From NCBI GenBank assembly GCA_025351785.1, contig JANXVF010000132.1, positions 1 to 62,567 on the forward strand: 62,567 bases of DNA, written 5' to 3'. The translations under genes were made by a program, and so were the position numbers. Below the pieces are notes generated by a model. That model was not told where the DNA came from. It searched no databases and worked only from the letters and a program-made list of their open reading frames with translations. Source of the DNA: Flavobacterium sp. Lineage in GTDB: Bacteria; Bacteroidota; Bacteroidia; Flavobacteriales; Flavobacteriaceae. The first letter of the stretch is position 1. Every line of letters begins with the position of its first letter. This document shows positions 52,858 to 62,220 of the stretch, in pieces.

Positions 52858-54927
52858 ATGAAAAAGTTTTTATTATTGTTATTTCCATTAGTTTGTTTTT
52901 CGCAGCAAATTGATAAAGTAAATTTCACCAAAGTTGTTTCTGAACTATCATTAAACCCAATAGAAAAATCTATTCTAGGATTTGTAAATTATGATTTTGA
53001 AATTATCCAATCTATTGATACAATCAAAATTGATGCTATCAAAATGGGATTTTCAGATATTAAAATCAATGGTAAAGATGTTCATTTTAAAGTTACAGAA
53101 AAACAATTGCTATTATTTGAAGGATTTAAAAAAGGAAAAAATAAACTTCAATTTCAATACACAGCAAAACCAAAACAAACTCTTTATTTTAATTGGAATA
53201 GTTTTAATAACGGACAAATTTGGACTCAAGGTCAAGGAAAATATACTAGCAATTGGTTTCCAAGTTTTGATGATGTAAACGAAAAAATAATTTTTGAAAT
53301 GAACGTTTCATTCGATTCTAATTATAAAGTTGTATCCAATGGTGTTTTATATTCAAAAACTAATGTAGATTCTGGTGTATCGACTTGGCATTATAAAATG
53401 CAAAAACCTATGTCGTCATATTTGTTAATGCTTGCCATAGGTAAATTTGATTTTAATGTAGAAAATTCTTCCTCTGGAATTTTGTTAGAAAATTATTTTC
53501 AGTCAAAAGATTCTAGTAAATATCAAAATACTTATAAATACTCGAAAGCTATTTTCGATTTTTTGGAAAAAGAAATAGGAGTGAAGTATCCTTGGAAAAT
53601 ATATCGTCAAATACCTGTAAAAGATTTTCTATATGCAGGAATGGAAAATACTACGTCAACAATATTTTCTCAAGACTTTATACAAGATGAATCTGGATAT
53701 AATGATAAAAATTATGCTAATGTAGATGCTCACGAATTGGCTCATCAATGGTTTGGCGATATGATTACAGCAAAATCTGGAAAACATCATTGGTTGCAAG
53801 AGGGTTTTGCCACATATTATGCTTTGCTTGCTGAGCAAAATATTTTTGGTGATGATTATTTTTATTATCAGTTATATAAAAATGCAATTTTGATTAAACA
53901 AGATGCAATTAATGACACAATTCCTATTTTGAATGAAAAAGCAAGCTCTATTTCTTTTTATCAAAAAGGAGCATGGGCTTTGCATGTTATACATGAAACA
54001 ATTGGCGATAAATTATTTAAAAAAGCTGTAAAAAATTATTTAAAAAAGTATCAATTCAAGAATGTCGAAACATCTGATTTTTTAAATGAAATTGCCAAGA
54101 TTTCTGATTTTGATATTTTTAAATTTCAAAAAGATTGGTTAAATGATTATCATTTTCAAACGCAACAAGTTGATAGTATTTTAAAATCGAATAAGTTTAT
54201 TAGAAAATTACTTGAAATCCAAAATTTTAAAAGTAAACCGTTTTCTGAGAAATCTGAATTATATAGCGAAATTTTGAAGTCTGATGAGTTTTATCCAATA
54301 AAAACTGAAATTATATATCAAATAAGTACTGTACCATTAGAAGAAAAAGAAAAATTAATCTCAATTGCAATGCAAAATAACGATTTAAAGGTTCGCCAAG
54401 CGATTGCCGAGACTATCAATCCGATTCCGATAGCTTTCAAAACGACTTATGAAGATTTATTAAATGATAAATCATATCAAACAAATGAAATTGCTTTTAT
54501 AAATTTATGGAATAATTTCCCCGAAGATCAGTCAAAATATCTCACTTTAGCTCAAAATTGGATTGGAAATAGCGATAAAGATTTGCGTATTTTATTTTTA
54601 ACTTATGCACAACTAAGTAAATCGGTCACTATAGATTTGAAAGAAAAATATCATAACGAATTAGTAGAGTTGACCTCTTCAAATTATGATAGTTCAATAA
54701 GACAAAATGCGTTTGTAAGTCTTTTTCAGCTTCACGCAAATGATGAAATTTTAGTAAGAAATTTAATAAATGCAACAACACATTACAAATGGCAATTAGT
54801 AAAATATGCAAGAGATAAAATCAGAGAATTACTTAAAAATGATGTTTTTTCTTCCAAATTTTCAGAAATTCTACCAAGTTTGAAAACTGATGAACAAATT
54901 CAATTAAAACGTTTAATTATCAAGTAA
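52858..54927 (+). CDS. exported M1 family aminopeptidase
   Basis: A 689-aa metallopeptidase. The start at MKKFLLLLF gives a signal peptide ending at CFSQ; in-frame codons upstream are not needed. The exopeptidase motif is AGMENTTS (GxMEN form). Zinc ligands are His292, His296 in HELAH and Glu315, exactly 18 residues apart, with catalytic Glu293. The C-terminal half is helical repeat-like. It likely trims peptides in the periplasm or at the surface for nutrition. Confidence 0.93.
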   Translation: MKKFLLLLFPLVCFSQQIDKVNFTKVVSELSLNPIEKSILGFVNYDFEIIQSIDTIKIDAIKMGFSDIKINGKDVHFKVTEKQLLLFEGFKKGKNKLQFQYTAKPKQTLYFNWNSFNNGQIWTQGQGKYTSNWFPSFDDVNEKIIFEMNVSFDSNYKVVSNGVLYSKTNVDSGVSTWHYKMQKPMSSYLLMLAIGKFDFNVENSSSGILLENYFQSKDSSKYQNTYKYSKAIFDFLEKEIGVKYPWKIYRQIPVKDFLYAGMENTTSTIFSQDFIQDESGYNDKNYANVDAHELAHQWFGDMITAKSGKHHWLQEGFATYYALLAEQNIFGDDYFYYQLYKNAILIKQDAINDTIPILNEKASSISFYQKGAWALHVIHETIGDKLFKKAVKNYLKKYQFKNVETSDFLNEIAKISDFDIFKFQKDWLNDYHFQTQQVDSILKSNKFIRKLLEIQNFKSKPFSEKSELYSEILKSDEFYPIKTEIIYQISTVPLEEKEKLISIAMQNNDLKVRQAIAETINPIPIAFKTTYEDLLNDKSYQTNEIAFINLWNNFPEDQSKYLTLAQNWIGNSDKDLRILFLTYAQLSKSVTIDLKEKYHNELVELTSSNYDSSIRQNAFVSLFQLHANDEILVRNLINATTHYKWQLVKYARDKIRELLKNDVFSSKFSEILPSLKTDEQIQLKRLIIK

Positions 54928-55058
54928 ATATAAATTTAAATTAACGATTTATATTAAAAGTGTACTTAATCGAGTATTGCAGTTTTTGAACGACTTTATA
55001 TTGAATAACTTTTATTTTATATTTTATTTGTAATGAATAAATTTTTAAAACAGATATT

Positions 55059-56195
55059 ATGAAAAAAAGCAGACTTTTAATTTTAGCAGTAATCCTTACT
55101 ACCTTAGTTTTTTCAAGTTGTAACACTTCAGAAAATGAAACAGCTCAAAACTCTTTTACATTTGGAAATCAAATTACAGGAAATTTTGCTGGAAAAATTG
55201 TAGATGAAAATAACGTTGGTATTTCTGGTGTTACAATAGATATCAGTGGATTAACTACTACAACTGGTACAGATGGGAAATTTGAAATGTCAAGTGTTTC
55301 TGTAAAAGAACGTTTTGCTTATATTACTGCAAATAAATCAGGTTTTTTGAATGGTTCTAGAGTTGTGATTCCTCACGATGGGGTAAACAATATTGATATA
55401 ATGTTGTTACCTAAAAATGTAATTGCAACCATACCTACAGGACAAACCTCAGTAGTTACTACACCAGACGGGACTAAATTGACATTTGATGGAGCATTCA
55501 AAACAGAAAATGGTACTTCTTACCAAGGTAACGTAAATGTAATAGCTCAATATTTAGGACCAAATGATCCTAATGTGACGAAAAAAATGCCAGGTGCTTT
55601 ACTAGGACAAAGAACTGATGGTACAATAACTGGTATGGCAACTTTTGGGATGATAAATGTTGAATTGTATGGTGATAATAATCAAAAATTACAATTAGAG
55701 TCAGGTCATACTGCAAATATTTCTATGCCAATTGTGTCAGAACAACTTGCTTCTGCAAACGAGACTATGCCATTGTGGTATTTTGACGAAGTTTCAGGAT
55801 TATGGAAAGAACAAGGGTTTTCAAGAAAAATTGGAAATAGATATGTAGGTAACGTTTCTCATTTTACAATTTGGAATAACGATTGGGCTTATCCAGTGGC
55901 TACTTTAAACGTTATTGTTTCAAATGCTGATGGCACAAGAGTACAAGGTGTTTATGTAACAATTTCAAGTCCATTAATTATAGAAAAACATTCAAATTTA
56001 CCTCTAGTTATTGGTTTGGGAACAACAGGAGTTAATGGTACTTTAAGTGCTGGAGTACCGACCAACACACCATTAACATTTAAAGCTTATGATGCTGATG
56101 GAGTTTTAATTAATTCTCAAATCCTTCCTGCATCTAGTGATATGGTAAGAACAGTATATATTGTTATACCTGTTGCTAATAAACTTTCTAATTAA
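55059..56195 (+). CDS. lipoprotein with carboxypeptidase-regulatory-like domain
   Basis: A 378-aa lipoprotein with lipobox FSSC (Cys21) followed by Asn-Thr-Ser. Residues about 45-105 form a CarboxypepD_reg/Ig-like domain (GKIVDENNVGISGVTIDI) and the rest is strand-rich, with a repeated-looking WYFDEVSGLWKEQG and HFTIWNNDW. It is probably an outer-membrane surface lipoprotein. No enzymatic motif. A strong terminator follows. Confidence 0.85.
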   Translation: MKKSRLLILAVILTTLVFSSCNTSENETAQNSFTFGNQITGNFAGKIVDENNVGISGVTIDISGLTTTTGTDGKFEMSSVSVKERFAYITANKSGFLNGSRVVIPHDGVNNIDIMLLPKNVIATIPTGQTSVVTTPDGTKLTFDGAFKTENGTSYQGNVNVIAQYLGPNDPNVTKKMPGALLGQRTDGTITGMATFGMINVELYGDNNQKLQLESGHTANISMPIVSEQLASANETMPLWYFDEVSGLWKEQGFSRKIGNRYVGNVSHFTIWNNDWAYPVATLNVIVSNADGTRVQGVYVTISSPLIIEKHSNLPLVIGLGTTGVNGTLSAGVPTNTPLTFKAYDADGVLINSQILPASSDMVRTVYIVIPVANKLSN

Positions 56196-56216
56196 GATTT
56201 AAAAATTATAATTAAT

Positions 56217-56249
56217 AAAAAACGCTCAAAATATTTGAGCGTTTTTTTT
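56217..56249. terminator. strong bidirectional Rho-independent terminator
   Basis: Stem AACGCTCAAA / TTTGAGCGTT with a 3-nt loop, an A-rich left side and an eight-T run on the right. Ends the lipoprotein gene and may also insulate the convergent gene ending at 56346. Confidence 0.9.
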
Positions 56250-56345
56250 GTTTAACTAATTTTTAATTTAATAATGTTTATATGGTTTATATTGAAATAG
56301 TTACTTTTTGATATGATTTTTGAAGCACTTGTAGATAAAAAAATT

Positions 56346-56867
56346 CTATAAAAACTCGTTTACTTCGTTTTTTAGATAATTTAATGCAATAACGCTCGGA
56401 GCTTGATTTTCTAATAAATCGCTTAAAATAACCTCTCTAAGTTTATATGATGTTGAAATTTTATCACTCATACACGTTTTTCTTATAATTTGAATTGTAG
56501 TGTTTTTTGCGGTTAAAATAATATTCCAAGACTCGTCGTTAATATAAATTTGCTGTGTTAAATTATGTTCAAATTCTTGTTCGATGAGATTAATTAATAA
56601 ATTTTCATAATCAAATTTATCATCGCTTACTGGTGCAACTCTTACAATAAGTCTTGTTGGGTTGATACGTTCTAAAAATAAAGTTAGTCTCTCATAGGCT
56701 TGTAGCCTTATTGGTAATGATAATTTTTGATTTTCTTTTTGTATAATCCATTTTCTATTATTTTGTTGTTCTCTAAAGTAAGAACTAAATAAATAATAGG
56801 CAACTAAACCAACTATAATTGCTGGTAAAGTATAAAACCCTAATTCTAAAATTTTTTCTGAATTCAT
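56346..56867 (-). CDS. hypothetical membrane-anchored protein
   Basis: A 173-aa protein with one N-terminal helix (about 9-29) and a soluble cytoplasmic or periplasmic domain (NRKWIIQKENQKLSLPIRLQAYERL, then ERINPTRLIVRV). The family is not recognised. It lies 9 nt below a lipoprotein gene on the same strand, so the two probably act together. Confidence 0.72.
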   Translation of the reverse strand: MNSEKILELGFYTLPAIIVGLVAYYLFSSYFREQQNNRKWIIQKENQKLSLPIRLQAYERLTLFLERINPTRLIVRVAPVSDDKFDYENLLINLIEQEFEHNLTQQIYINDESWNIILTAKNTTIQIIRKTCMSDKISTSYKLREVILSDLLENQAPSVIALNYLKNEVNEFL

Positions 56868-56876
56868 TATCTCGTA

Positions 56877-57392
56877 TTAAAATTTAATTGATGGAATTTT
56901 TTGCGCAAACCATTTTTGATCTCGTTCATATTGATTTTCAACGCTAAAAATTTTCTTTTTTGTGTTAACGTTTAATTGCCCAAAATAACTTGTTTTTCCC
57001 TCTTCTACATTAAATTTGAAATCTAAAGGATAATCGAACATAGCTTGTTTTTGACCTGAATTATCATATATTTTCAATTTCGAAAACTTGAATTTTCCTT
57101 TAGGTTTTACAATTGTAAACAAATAATAACTATTTCCATTTTCGTTAAAATCGCCCGAAATATTTTTGAAAGTGATAGTATTTGTTTGATTTGGATAATC
57201 GTTTACAGCAGGTAAATCGTCAGTGTAGACAAAAGTATAAGCCGAGTAAGTTTTGTTTTCTATACACATTGTTCCTACAACCATTCCTTCCTTTTTTTCA
57301 ATATTATAAGTAGTCTCTAACTTTTTTGAAGGTGCAGAACAACCGATAAACGAAAAGATAATTAAGCTAATAAATACTATTTTTATATTCAT
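56877..57392 (-). CDS. small hypothetical lipoprotein
   Basis: A 171-aa lipoprotein: lipobox IGC with Cys18 followed by SAPSKK. The mature part is strand-rich with no known domain (NTITFKNISGDFNENGNSYY). It is probably in the inner leaflet or surface of the outer membrane. Neighbour to a membrane-anchored hypothetical gene 9 nt downstream. Confidence 0.75.
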   Translation of the reverse strand: MNIKIVFISLIIFSFIGCSAPSKKLETTYNIEKKEGMVVGTMCIENKTYSAYTFVYTDDLPAVNDYPNQTNTITFKNISGDFNENGNSYYLFTIVKPKGKFKFSKLKIYDNSGQKQAMFDYPLDFKFNVEEGKTSYFGQLNVNTKKKIFSVENQYERDQKWFAQKIPSIKF

Positions 57393-57500
57393 ATTTTACA
57401 ATTTTAATGAGTTTAGACAAAGGAAAACAATTTTTATTATGGATGCAAAAAATAGTTAATAATTCAAGTTTAAAGTTATGGTAATTCAAAGTAGTAACGC

Positions 57501-57508
57501 TATTTTTG
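57501..57508 (+). promoter_or_regulatory. Bacteroidota -7 box for UvrD-like gene
   Basis: TATTTTTG matches TAnnTTTG and ends 21 nt before the ATG at 57530. Confidence 0.45.
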
Positions 57509-57529
57509 TAGACAATCAATTATTTATAG

Positions 57530-59857
57530 ATGCAAAAATACATTAGTCAACTTAACGAAGCTCAGAAAGAACCTGTTTTACAAAAAGAAGGCCCAATGAT
57601 TATTATTGCTGGTGCTGGTTCTGGTAAAACAAGAGTTTTAACTATAAGAATTGCTTATTTGATGAGTCTTGGTGTGGATTCGTTTTCCATTTTAGCTTTA
57701 ACTTTTACAAATAAAGCTGCTCGAGAAATGAAAAAAAGAATCTCTGAAATTGTTGGAACTAATGAAGCCAAAAATCTTTGGATGGGAACTTTTCACTCTG
57801 TTTTTGCAAGAATTTTAAGAAGTGAAGCAGACAAGTTAGGATTTCCTTCAAATTTTACAATATATGATACTCAAGATTCTGTTCGATCAATTGCTGCAAT
57901 TATAAAAGAAATGCAACTCGACAAGGATATTTATAAGCCAAAACAAGTTTTAGGAAGAATCTCATCCTATAAAAATTCTCTAATTACTGTTAAAGCCTAT
58001 CAAAATAATCTTGAATTGCAAGAGCAAGATGCAATGAGCAAAAAACCCCGACTGGGTGAGATATATGCAAATTATGTAGATCGATGTTTTAAATCTGGTG
58101 CTATGGATTTTGATGATTTATTGCTAAAAACTAATGAATTATTAAATCGTTTTCCGGATGTTTTAGCAAAATATCAAAATAGATTTAGATATATTTTAGT
58201 TGATGAGTATCAAGATACAAACCATTCACAATATTTGATTGTTAGAGCATTGTCAGATCGATTTCAAAACATCTGTGTGGTTGGTGATGATGCACAAAGT
58301 ATTTATGCTTTTCGTGGCGCTAATATTAACAATATTTTGAATTTTCAGAAAGATTATGAAAATGTAAAAACGTATCGATTAGAACAAAATTATCGATCTA
58401 CAAAAAATATAGTTGAGGCTGCAAACTCTATAATTGATAAAAATAAAACAAAACTAGACAAGATTGTTTGGACTGCAAACGATTTTGGTCAGAAAATAAA
58501 AGTGCATCGCAGTGTAACTGATGGTGAAGAAGGTCGATTTGTTGCCGCAACAATTTTTGAAGAAAAAATGAGAAATCAGTTGAGCAATGGTCAGTTTGCA
58601 ATTTTATATCGCACAAATGCGCAATCACGAGCTATGGAAGATGCTCTTCGTAAACGTGATATTCCTTACAGAATTTATGGCGGTTTGTCATTTTATCAAC
58701 GCAAAGAAATTAAAGATGTATTGTGTTATTTAAGATTAGTTATAAACCCAAAAGATGAGGAAGCACTTGTGAGAGTTATAAATTATCCGGCACGAGGAAT
58801 AGGCGATACTACTATCGAAAAACTCACTGTTGCGGCCAATCATTACAAACGTTCCATTTTTGAAGTAATGGAAAATATTGATAAAATTGATTTAAAATTA
58901 AACGCAGGAACCAAAACTAAATTGCAAGATTTTGTTGTAATGATTAAAAGTTTTCAAGTATTAAATGAAACTCAAGATGCGTTTTTCTTGGCCGATCATG
59001 TATCAAAAAAAACAGGATTAGTTCAAGAATTAAAAAAAGATGGAACCCCCGAAGGCATTGCTCGAATTGAAAATATCGAAACCTTATTGGGTGGTATCAA
59101 AGATTTTATAGAGGGACAACGCGAAATAGACGGTGCTAGAGGTGCCTTGGGCGAATTTATGGAAGATGTTGCGCTGGCAACCGATTTAGATAACGATACT
59201 GGCGATGATGATCGAGTAGCTTTAATGACAATCCACTTAGCAAAAGGCTTAGAATTTCCGACAGTTTTTGTAGTAGGACTAGAAGAAGATTTGTTTCCAA
59301 GTGCCATGAGTTTAAACACTAGGAGTGAACTAGAGGAGGAGCGAAGATTATTTTATGTAGCTTTAACAAGAGCCGAAAATCAAGCATATTTAACCTATGC
59401 ACAGTCGCGATATCGTTGGGGAAAACTTTGCGATTGTGAGCCGTCACGATTTATTGAAGAAATAAAAGAGGACTATTTAGAATATATGAATCCAGAAAAT
59501 ATAGGGAGTTATAAATACAAACCAATGATGGATATTGACATTTTTGGTGATATCGACAAAACTAAATTACGAACAGCAAAACCGATAAGCAGTACACCAC
59601 CAAAAAAATATGGCGACGAAACAACTTCGGCTTCAAACATACGCAAGTTAAAACCTGTTGGGAATGTGCCAAAAGCAAATAATTTATTTGATGATAAACT
59701 TTTAATAGGAAATGTAGTAATGCACGAACGCTTTGGCAAAGGCGAAGTTATAAACTTAGAAGGAATTGGTGCCGATAAAAAAGCTGAAATTAAGTTTGAA
59801 GTAGGTGGAATTAAAAAATTGTTGTTGCGATTTGCAAAACTGGATGTGATTGGTTAA
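57530..59857 (+). CDS. UvrD/PcrA superfamily I DNA helicase
   Basis: A 775-aa SF1A helicase. Walker A is GAGSGKT (28-34), followed by LTFTNKAAREM, motif II DEYQDTN, motif III VGDDAQSIYAFRGA, motif IV QNYRSTKNI, and motif VI VALTRAENQAYL. It moves 3'-5' in repair and replication. The C-terminal ~100 residues resemble the PcrA tail with a final VMHERFGKGEV segment (RNA polymerase-binding, Tudor-like). Length fits. Confidence 0.95.
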   Translation: MQKYISQLNEAQKEPVLQKEGPMIIIAGAGSGKTRVLTIRIAYLMSLGVDSFSILALTFTNKAAREMKKRISEIVGTNEAKNLWMGTFHSVFARILRSEADKLGFPSNFTIYDTQDSVRSIAAIIKEMQLDKDIYKPKQVLGRISSYKNSLITVKAYQNNLELQEQDAMSKKPRLGEIYANYVDRCFKSGAMDFDDLLLKTNELLNRFPDVLAKYQNRFRYILVDEYQDTNHSQYLIVRALSDRFQNICVVGDDAQSIYAFRGANINNILNFQKDYENVKTYRLEQNYRSTKNIVEAANSIIDKNKTKLDKIVWTANDFGQKIKVHRSVTDGEEGRFVAATIFEEKMRNQLSNGQFAILYRTNAQSRAMEDALRKRDIPYRIYGGLSFYQRKEIKDVLCYLRLVINPKDEEALVRVINYPARGIGDTTIEKLTVAANHYKRSIFEVMENIDKIDLKLNAGTKTKLQDFVVMIKSFQVLNETQDAFFLADHVSKKTGLVQELKKDGTPEGIARIENIETLLGGIKDFIEGQREIDGARGALGEFMEDVALATDLDNDTGDDDRVALMTIHLAKGLEFPTVFVVGLEEDLFPSAMSLNTRSELEEERRLFYVALTRAENQAYLTYAQSRYRWGKLCDCEPSRFIEEIKEDYLEYMNPENIGSYKYKPMMDIDIFGDIDKTKLRTAKPISSTPPKKYGDETTSASNIRKLKPVGNVPKANNLFDDKLLIGNVVMHERFGKGEVINLEGIGADKKAEIKFEVGGIKKLLLRFAKLDVIG

Positions 59858-59872
59858 TTAAAAATTATATGT

Positions 59873-60280
59873 ATGAAAAAATTATTTTATTTAGTTCTAT
59901 TATTGGCGTTTACGTATTCATATTGTCAAGTTGTTCCTGAGAAAAGTATCGACAATAAGTTGGTAGGAATTTTTAAAGGAACAGAAGTTGATGGACAAGT
60001 TAAAGGACTGACAAAAAATTGGATTGTCAACCGTTTTCAAAATGGAGACTATGTAATAATGTTTACAACAATTGCAGGTTGCAAAGTAGAATCGTTTGTA
60101 GAGAAAGGAATTTGGTGGATAGAAAATGGTAAATATTATGAACTTTTCTCAAATAGTGATGAACCTTCAATTTATGATTATCAAGTTTCAGATAATGGTA
60201 ATATTGGTTTCAAAGTGAAGTCGTCTGATGTAAAATATGAAAGTAAGGAATATGAATTTTTTGATATTAAACTGGATTAA
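59873..60280 (+). CDS. small exported hypothetical protein
   Basis: A 135-aa protein with a signal peptide (1-19, SYCQ). The mature 115 residues are strand-rich (NWIVNRFQNGDYVIMF, KGIWWIENGKYYELF), resembling a small lipocalin-like or DUF-type domain. No family is recognised. Starts 15 nt after the helicase and directly abuts tsaC. Confidence 0.7.
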   Translation: MKKLFYLVLLLAFTYSYCQVVPEKSIDNKLVGIFKGTEVDGQVKGLTKNWIVNRFQNGDYVIMFTTIAGCKVESFVEKGIWWIENGKYYELFSNSDEPSIYDYQVSDNGNIGFKVKSSDVKYESKEYEFFDIKLD

Positions 60281-60901
60281 ATGTCACAATTTATAAAAAT
60301 ATACGAAGACAAACCCAACGAAGTAGCTATAAAAAAAGTAGTCGAAGTGTTGCGTAACGGCGGATTAATAATTTATCCTACCGATACCGTTTATGGTTTA
60401 GGTTGCGATATTACAAATACCAAAGCCCTAGAACGCATTGCGAAAATAAAAGGAATTAAGCTAGAAAAAGCAAATTTTTCTTTTGTTTGTAGCGATTTGA
60501 GCAATATTTCCGATTATGTGAAGCAAATTGATACAGCTACTTTTAAATTATTAAAGCGCGCTTTGCCGGGACCATATACTTTTATTTTGCCAGGAAATAA
60601 TGAGTTACCCAAAGAATTTAGAAAGAAAAAAACAGTCGGAATACGTGTTCCAGATAATAATATTGCGATCGAAATTGTTAAACTATTAGGCAATCCTATT
60701 GTTTCAACATCTATTCATGATGATGACGAAGTTTTAGAATATTCTACCGATCCCGAATTGATTTTTGAGAAGTGGCAAAACCTTGTAGATATTGTTATCG
60801 ATGGAGGTTATGGCGATAATACTCCGTCTACAATTATCGATTTATCGGGTTATGAGCCACAAGTTATTAGAGAAGGAAAAGGAAGCCTCGATATTCTGTA
60901 A
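60281..60901 (+). CDS. tsaC: L-threonylcarbamoyladenylate synthase (TsaC/Sua5 family)
   Basis: A 206-aa YrdC-fold enzyme. It makes threonylcarbamoyl-AMP from threonine, bicarbonate and ATP for the universal tRNA t6A37 modification. Key features are IIYPTDTVYGLGCD, KANFSFVC, LPGPYTFILPG, GIRVPDN and NPIVSTSIH. It is the short type without a Sua5 C-terminal domain. The start immediately follows the stop of the upstream gene. Confidence 0.92.
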   Translation: MSQFIKIYEDKPNEVAIKKVVEVLRNGGLIIYPTDTVYGLGCDITNTKALERIAKIKGIKLEKANFSFVCSDLSNISDYVKQIDTATFKLLKRALPGPYTFILPGNNELPKEFRKKKTVGIRVPDNNIAIEIVKLLGNPIVSTSIHDDDEVLEYSTDPELIFEKWQNLVDIVIDGGYGDNTPSTIIDLSGYEPQVIREGKGSLDIL

Positions 60902-60911
60902 ATTGTTAAAA

Positions 60912-61931
60912 ATGAATAAAATTTTATTGCTTTTGTTACTTTTTATTACTTCTATTTCATTTTCTCAAATTGTTAAAGGAATAGTTGTAGATCAAAATAA
61001 CCAACCATTACCGGGTTCAAATATCTATTTTGACGGAACAACAATTGCTACAATTGCTGATGAAAACGGGAATTTTACACTTAATTACGGTTCCAAATTA
61101 AATAGTATTTTGGCGGTAAGTTTTATTGGTTATCAAACAGAATTCATCAAATCATTTGATAGTGATAAAGTTCTAAAAATTGTTTTAAAAGAGGCCAGCA
61201 ATACATTAAACGAGGTAGTAATAAAAAAAGATAGATTTACTAGAAAGCAAAAACTACAACTTTTTAGAGAACAATTTTTAGGAACAACAATAACTGGAAA
61301 AAAAGCTATAATCGAAAACGAAGATGATATTTATTTTGATTATGATGAAAATACATTTATTATTAAAGCATATTCTGATAAGCCATTAATAATTAATAAC
61401 CCATTATTAGGTTATAAAATAACCTATGAAATAGTAAATTTTGATGTTAACTTTTATAAGTTGAGCTGTAGTTCTAGTGACGTAGTAAAAAGCTATTATG
61501 CAGGATTAACACGATTTGAAGAAACAAATTCTAATGCTAAAATCGTCAAACAACGAGACAAATGTTATCAAGGTTCCCAATTACATTTTTTTAGAAACCT
61601 AGTTGCCAATATTTGGAATAAAGAAAATTTTCTTCTGTTTAAAGGAAGTTATCAAGATAATCCCAATGATTATTTTACTATAACCAATACAAACGATGCT
61701 AAAAGAGTTCAAGTAACAAAACAAAAAAAAGAATTATCACTAAATAAATTTGTGGCGGAATTTAATTTACTTTTCAATAGAAAGCAACAGTCAAAAATTA
61801 TATTTGAAACCGAAACTTTCTATGTTGATAAATTTGGAAACAATTCAAATATTGAAAATATAATCTTCACAGGATATATTGCATCACAAAAAGTGGGTGC
61901 TATGCTTCCTATGAACTATGGAATAAAATAG
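60912..61931 (+). CDS. exported carboxypeptidase-regulatory-like domain protein
   Basis: A 339-aa protein. The start MNKILLLLL gives a signal peptide ending in SFSQ; the in-frame codons upstream lie inside tsaC. Residues about 20-95 are the CarboxypepD_reg-like fold (VKGIVVDQNNQPLPGSNIYFDG) common at the N-terminus of TonB receptors. The rest is unrecognised (FRNLVANIWNKENFL). Presumably periplasmic or outer-membrane. It lies 10 nt after tsaC. Confidence 0.82.
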   Translation: MNKILLLLLLFITSISFSQIVKGIVVDQNNQPLPGSNIYFDGTTIATIADENGNFTLNYGSKLNSILAVSFIGYQTEFIKSFDSDKVLKIVLKEASNTLNEVVIKKDRFTRKQKLQLFREQFLGTTITGKKAIIENEDDIYFDYDENTFIIKAYSDKPLIINNPLLGYKITYEIVNFDVNFYKLSCSSSDVVKSYYAGLTRFEETNSNAKIVKQRDKCYQGSQLHFFRNLVANIWNKENFLLFKGSYQDNPNDYFTITNTNDAKRVQVTKQKKELSLNKFVAEFNLLFNRKQQSKIIFETETFYVDKFGNNSNIENIIFTGYIASQKVGAMLPMNYGIK

Positions 61932-62220
61932 TCTAGCTTCCAGATGGCTCGGATATATCCCTGATTGCTCGGTTATATTTTACAACCGATAGCTAAGATT
62001 TGCAAATCTGTGCCCACAAAGAAAACCCACAAAGAGAATAAAACAAAATCTCAGATGCGCAGTATCTGGGCTGTCTTGCGTGCAGTTCGTCCCGCGGATT
62101 AACGAAGTTACAAATTTCGGAACTGATTATTTTATGTTAAAGATAAAATTTTTGCGAAAAGTAAACGTGAATTTATCATAAAATTCGCAATTGCGAGAAA
62201 CCGCTGTTGTGCGCTGGTTT
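61932..62220. other. gene-free region with palindromes and short repeats
   Basis: A 289-bp stretch with no credible gene. It has the perfect palindrome AGATTTGCAAATCT (61996-62009), a 10-bp direct repeat CCCACAAAGA (62013 and 62026), the inverted repeat CAGAT...ATCTG at 62052-62068, and at 62186-62217 a motif related to the element at 27084-27114. It is locally less AT-rich than the genes. It looks like debris of repetitive or mobile DNA. Confidence 0.55.

Noticed and set aside
59023..59319. Antisense 98-codon ORF inside the UvrD-like gene
   Set aside because: Shadow of a conserved helicase; its Ser/Pro-rich sequence follows from the complementary codons.
60792..60911. N-terminal extension of the CarboxypepD_reg protein
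   Set aside because: The extra 40 in-frame codons lie within tsaC and hide the signal peptide, so the ATG at 60912 is taken.
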